A DNA stretch of 64,000 nt from Ecdyonurus torrentis (Eukaryota > Arthropoda > Insecta > Ephemeroptera > Heptageniidae). The stretch lies in contig OX439134.1 of assembly GCA_949318235.1 (NCBI GenBank), forward strand, positions 24,252,662-24,316,661. Direction: 5' to 3'. The notes under the pieces were generated by a model that made no database searches, was not told where the DNA came from, and worked only from the letters and a program-made list of their open reading frames with translations. Within the stretch, counting starts at the first letter, position 1. Each line of letters starts with the position of its first letter. Below are positions 60,699 to 64,000 of the stretch, in pieces. Made by a program: the position numbers and the translations under genes.

Positions 60699-63483
60699 TA
60701 CACTACTAAAGTCATATTAATAGTCAGTGATGACGTCACATATCTACTACGTAAACAACTAAAGTCAAGTTGATAGTTATTGATGACGTCACTTATCTAC
60801 TGCTTCAATACTAAACTCAAGATGGAAGTCAGTGATGGCGTCACTTATCTATATCATTCACCACAAAAGTCAAGATGATATTCAGTAATAACGTCACTTA
60901 TCTACTTCATACACAACTAAAGTCAAGTTGATAATCAGTGATGACGTCACTTCTCTACTTCATTTACTACTAAAGTCAAGTTGATAGTCAGAGATGACGT
61001 AACATATTTACTACGTAAACAACTTACGTCAAGTTGATAGTCAGTGATGATGTCACTTATCTACTTCATTCACTACAAAAGTCAAGATGAAATTTAGTAA
61101 TAACGTCACTTATCTACTCCATACAGAACTAAAGTCAATTCGATAATCAGTGATGACGTTACTTATCTACTTCATACATTCCTAAAGTCAAGTTGATAGT
61201 CAGTGATGACGTCACATATCTACTACATATACAACTAAAGTCAGGTTGATAGTCAGTGATGACGTCACTTATCTACTTCATCAATACAAAAATAAAGTTG
61301 GAAGTCAGTGATGGCGTCACTTATCTACTACATACATAACTAAAGTCAAGATGATAGTCAGTGATGACGTTACATATATGCTTCATACACTACTAAAGAC
61401 AAGTTGATAGTCAGTAATGACGTCACTTATCTACTTTATACACAACTAAAGTCTAGATGATAGTCAGTGATGAAGTCACATTTCTACTTAATAAACAACT
61501 AAAGTCAAGATAATAGTCAGTGATGACGTCACTTATCTACTCAATACACTACTAAAGTCAAGTTGATAGTCAGTGTTGACGTCACTTATCTATATCATTC
61601 ACCACAAAAGTCAAGATGATATTCAGTAATAACGTCACTTATCTACTTCATACACAACTAAAGTCAAGTTGATAATCAGTGATGACGTCACTTCTCTACT
61701 TTATTTACTACTAAAGTCAAGTTGATAGTCAGAGATGACGTAACATATTTACTACGTAAACAACTTTAGTCAAGTTGATAGTCAGTGATTACTTCACTTA
61801 TCTACTTCATCAATACTAAAATCGAGATGGAAGTCAGTGATGGCATCACTTATCTACTACATACATAACTTAAGTTTAGTTGATAGTCAGTAATGACGTC
61901 ACTTATCTACTTCATACACTACTAATGTCAAGTTGATTAACAGTTATGACGTCACTTCTCTACTTCATACACAACTAAAGTCAAGTTTAAAAACAATTGT
62001 GACGTAACTTATCGACTTCATTAAATACTAAAGTCAAGTTGATAGTCAGTGATGACGTCACATATATGCTTTATACACTACTAAGGACAAGTTATTAGTC
62101 AGTGATGACGTCACTTATCTACTCTATACACTCCTAAAGTCAAGTTGATAATCAGTGATGACGTCACTTATCTACTTCATCAATAATAAAAAAAAGTCGG
62201 AAGTCAGTGATGGCGTTACTTATCTACAACTTACATAACTTAAGTCAAGTTGATAGTCAGTGATGACGTCACATATCTACTTCATACACTACTAAAGTCA
62301 AGATGATAGTCAGTGATGACGTCACATATCTACTTCATACACTACTAAAGACAAATTAAAAGTCAGTGATGCCGTCACTTATCTACTTCATACAGAACAA
62401 AACTCAAATTGATAGTCAGTGATGACGTCACTTTTCTACTTCATACACTACTAAAGTCAAATTGATATTCAGTGATGACGATGCATTTCTACTTCATATA
62501 CTACTAAAGTCAAGTTGATAGTGATGACGTCACATATCTACTTCATACACTACTAAAGTCAAGATGATAGTCAGTGATGACGTCACATATCTACTTCATA
62601 CACTACTAAAGACAAATTAAAAGTCAGTGATGACGTCGCTTATCTACTTCATACAGAACAAAACTCAAATTGATAGTCAGTGATGACGTCACTTTTCTAC
62701 TTCATACACTACTAAAGTCAAATTGATATTCAGTGATGACGATGCATTTCTACTTCATATACTACTAAAGTCAAGTTGATATTCAGTGATGACGATGCAT
62801 TTCTACTTCATATACTACTAAAGTCAAGTTGATAGTGATTGCGTCACTTATCTACTTCATATACCACTAAAGTTAAGTTGATAGTCAGTGATGACTTCAC
62901 TTATCTTTTCTATACACTACTAAAGTCAAGTTGATAGTCAGTGATGGCGTAACTTATCTCCTTCATAAACTACTAAAGTCAAGATGATAGTCAGTGATAA
63001 CGTCATATATGGATTTCATACACTACTAAAGTCAAGTTTAAAAACAATTATGACATAACTTATCGACTTCATATAATACTAAAGTTAAGTTGATAGTCAG
63101 TGATGACGTCACATATCTGCTTCATACGCTACTAAATACTAGTTGATAGTTAGTGATAACGTCACTTATCTACTTTATACACAACTAAAGTCAAGATGAT
63201 AGTTAGTGATGACTTCACATATCTACTTCATACACAACTAAAGTCAAGTTAATAGTCAGTAATGACGTCACTTATTTACTTCATACATTACTGCAGTTAA
63301 ATTGATAGTCAGTGATTACGTCACATATCTACTTCATACACAACTAAAGTCAAGTTGATAGTCAATGATAAAGTCACTTATCTACTTCATACAACACCAA
63401 AATCAAGTTGGTAGTCAGTGATGGCGTCACTTATCTACTTCATAAACTACTAAAATCAAAATAGTAGTCATTGATGGCGTCAC
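60699..63483 (+). repeat. Satellite B block 13, about 52 monomers
   Basis: Matches 28,371-31,102 in monomer order, including GTCTAGATGATAG and GATGAAGTCACATTTC near 61,455. It is 53 bp longer because the GACGATGCATTTC monomer is present twice in a row (CAGTGATGAC at 62,731 and 62,784). Empty insertion target at 63,280. Confidence 0.95.
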
Positions 63484-64000
63484 GAATTTTGATAATATCT
63501 CAGAAACTAATAATGCTACAGACTTGCGGTTTAAAATGAAATGCATCTCTTTGAATTGTCTTATGAAAAGGTTATTACACTTTAGTTGCAAAAAATAAAA
63601 CTTTCTTAATTTTTTAAAATTTAGTATTTTCTTACCGAAGTCTATAGCATTGTAGCCTATATGAAGAAGAAAAAAGTTTGTAACTCGAGTTCTAATTGAA
63701 ATGGAAAGTTGTGGTTTTGAAATAAAGTGATGCAAAACGCTCTATAGTACTAAATTCACCTTTAGAAACAAAATTGAGAAAAATAATTTTTCCATAAAAA
63801 TTGTGTTTTTCAGATTCTGAAAACGAATTTTGATGATATCTCAGAAACAAATAATGCTAGAGACTTACGGTTTGAACTGAAATGTATCACTTTGAAATGT
63901 CTTATGAAAAGTTTATTACACTTTAGTCGCAAAAAATAAAACTTTCTCAGTTTTTGAGAATTTTCGTATTTTCTTAGCGAAGTCTATAGCATTGTAGCCC
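63484..64000 (+). repeat. Satellite A block, cut by the window edge
   Basis: Boundary monomer (TTGATAATATCTC, GACTTGCGG, TTGAAATGG) followed by part of a GCTAGAGAC monomer with TTAGCGAAG. It is the same start as 59,640, so the composite pattern continues past the window. Confidence 0.95.

Noticed and set aside
1..64000. CENP-B box (TTCG....A..CGGG) in satellite A.
   Set aside because: TTTTCGTATTTTCTTACCG looked promising, but the required CGGG is absent on both strands of the monomer.
1..64000. Telomeric repeats, rRNA, tRNA or histone gene clusters.
   Set aside because: No TTAGG/TTAGGG-type runs, no recognisable rRNA segments, and no cloverleaf with A and B boxes were seen. The sequence is accounted for by satellites A and B and the insertion.

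Overview
This window is non-coding tandem-repeat DNA from a eukaryotic genome. I find no credible protein gene, rRNA or tRNA in it. The two satellites, the ordered higher-order repeats and the embedded DNA-transposon-like insertions point to heterochromatin, either centromeric or pericentromeric. CpG is kept in the repeat units, which hints at an invertebrate animal with little germline CpG methylation. The species cannot be named from the sequence.

Two satellite families, both in one fixed orientation, fill about 97% of the window. Satellite A is an AT-rich monomer of about 342 bp, roughly 95 copies, about 51% of the window. Satellite B is a 53-bp monomer, roughly 550 copies, about 46%; most copies carry the 8-bp palindrome TGACGTCA. 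The rest is one 1,103-bp insertion with terminal inverted repeats, present twice (18,275-19,377 and 34,272-35,374).

Layout. 1-12,651 is a long pure A array built from a five-monomer higher-order repeat of about 1,708 bp. From 12,652 to 35,578 B blocks of 2.3-3.0 kb alternate with short A blocks of 0.7-1.06 kb, forming a composite unit of about 3-4 kb. 35,579-43,812 is a second long A array, also pentameric. 43,813-64,000 is again alternating A and B. Every A-to-B junction uses one breakpoint in A and every B-to-A junction uses another, so A blocks come in lengths of n x 342 + about 36 bp (n = 1, 2, 3, 6, 24). This suggests one ancestral A/B joining event that was later amplified.

Several layers of recent duplication can be read directly: 1,668/1,708 bp inside the first A array, 3,163 bp, 4,009/4,062 bp, and 5,454 bp in tandem, plus a 6.8-kb segment at a 15,997-bp offset that carries the insertion. 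Copy boundaries fall inside homologous satellite monomers, as expected for unequal exchange. The insertion seems to have entered one B monomer once and then been copied with its flanks; eleven other B blocks keep the empty target site. The main points of interest are the composite satellite architecture, the periodic CRE-type palindrome, and the co-amplified insertion.
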